This document shows positions 63,487-64,000 of a DNA stretch of 64,000 nucleotides, in pieces. Made by a program: the position numbers and the translations under genes. The notes under the pieces are model-generated. The model saw only the letters and a list, made by a program, of their open reading frames with translations, was not told where the DNA came from and did no database searches. Position 1 is the stretch's first letter. The number at the start of each line of letters is the position of its first letter. Origin of the DNA: JAEMQF01 sp963775015 (GTDB lineage: Bacteria > Pseudomonadota > Gammaproteobacteria > Burkholderiales > Burkholderiaceae_C); assembly GCA_963775015.1 (NCBI GenBank), contig CAVZHI010000016.1, positions 1 through 64,000 on the forward strand, given 5' to 3'.

Positions 63487-64000
63487 TCAAGGCAGATCGA
63501 TTTCCGGAGGCGGCGCTTCGGCCAGGCGCGGGCCGATCACATCGCCGAGCCGCTCTTTCAGCGACGCCGGACGCTCGCTGAGCAGCGCCGCGTAGAACGC
63601 GCTGTTGCTGATGACCTTCTTCACGTAGTCGCGCGTTTCGTTGAACGGGATGTTCTCCGCCCACACCGCAGCTTCCAGGACCGGACCTTCGCGCCACTTG
63701 CGCGAGCGTGACGGGCCGGCGTTGTACGCCGCAGCGGCCATCGCGAGCGAGCCGCCGAAGTCGTCGAGAACGTACTTCAGGTAACTCGTTCCGAGTTTCA
63801 GGTTCGTCTGGCGTTCCGCAATTTGATCCGCTTGGTAACTCGCCAGGCCGATCTTGCGCGCCGTCCAGCGCGCCGTGGCGGGCATGATCTGCATCAACCC
63901 CATCGCGCCCACGTTCGACTTGGCGTCGACGATGAAACGCGACTCCTGGCGAATCAGCCCGAACACGTACGCCGGATCGAGGCCGATTTCGCGTGCACGC
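63487..64000 (-). CDS. Lytic transglycosylase (Slt family), N-terminus beyond the window
   Basis: This is the C-terminal 170 or so residues of a soluble lytic murein transglycosylase that cleaves the glycan backbone of peptidoglycan. The frame is open to base 64000 and reads GLDPAYVFGLIRQESRF with the catalytic Glu, GAMGLMQIMPATA, NLKLGTSYLKYVLDDFGGS and AAAYNAGPSR, all Slt70 hallmarks, then NIPFNETRDYVKKV. The N-terminal superhelical domain would lie to the right of the window. Confidence 0.93.
   Translation of the reverse strand, partial: RAREIGLDPAYVFGLIRQESRFIVDAKSNVGAMGLMQIMPATARWTARKIGLASYQADQIAERQTNLKLGTSYLKYVLDDFGGSLAMAAAAYNAGPSRSRKWREGPVLEAAVWAENIPFNETRDYVKKVISNSAFYAALLSERPASLKERLGDVIGPRLAEAPPPEIDLP

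Overview
The window is a chimera of two unrelated genomes. Bases 1 to about 956 are AT-rich and read like a Bacteroidota chromosome: the 3' end of a DegT/DnrJ-family sugar aminotransferase, then the start of a small secreted protein that breaks off in mid-gene. From about base 957 to the end the DNA is GC-rich and clearly betaproteobacterial, most likely order Burkholderiales. The supporting genes are the joined str-S10 ribosomal operon, a Bug-family binding protein, PhaM, DUF3567 and DUF3108 proteins, TorF-GlnK-AmtB and a split MetH. The join falls on the rpsS stop codon, where rplV should follow, and is best read as an assembly artefact.

Layout of the Burkholderiales part. 957-8785 (minus): rpsL-rpsG-fusA-tuf-rpsJ-rplC-rplD-rplW-rplB-rpsS, with rplB broken by two one-base indels. 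9107-11658 (plus): a Bug-type solute-binding protein and a malonyl-CoA synthetase. 11692-13237 (minus): a small outer-membrane-type protein and a patatin-like lipoprotein. 13344-17819: a MocR-type regulator divergent from an EamA exporter, an aminotransferase and a PhzF-like protein with overlapping stops and starts. 17864-27039: a hypothetical protein, Uup, GshB, a BenE-type transporter, a class II glutamine amidotransferase, Kup and GshA. 27230-29877 (minus): torF-glnK-amtB behind a sigma-54 promoter with two candidate NtrC sites and a terminator. 30103-37243: ComM, a glycine-zipper protein, and MetH split into two genes separated by an oppositely oriented OmpA-like lipoprotein gene; the C-terminal MetH gene follows an S-adenosylhomocysteine riboswitch. 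37315-43616 (minus): a GGDEF-EAL protein, a twin-AAA+ ATPase, DUF3567 and DUF3108 proteins. 43634-50952 (plus): FAA hydrolase, membrane aspartic protease, PhaM, FIST-domain protein and glcDEF (glcD frameshifted).

50961-58715 (minus) is an exopolysaccharide assembly locus of the PEP-CTERM/XrtA type: sugar transferase, export lipoprotein, chain-length determinant, tyrosine kinase (frameshifted at a GT repeat), and an unusual 921-residue protein joining an ExeA-like AAA+ ATPase to a degenerate UDP-GlcNAc 2-epimerase-like domain through a long Ala/Pro linker. No exosortase is present in the window. This fusion is the most novel object here. The right end has OxyR and Dps (plus strand), then cca, a glutathione S-transferase, an NDUFA9-like protein and a partial lytic transglycosylase (minus strand).

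Four apparent indels (two in rplB, one in glcD, one in the kinase gene) lie in genes expected to be intact. Together with the chimeric end they point to residual sequencing or assembly errors. No tRNA, rRNA, CRISPR array, insertion sequence, integrase or prophage gene was recognised.
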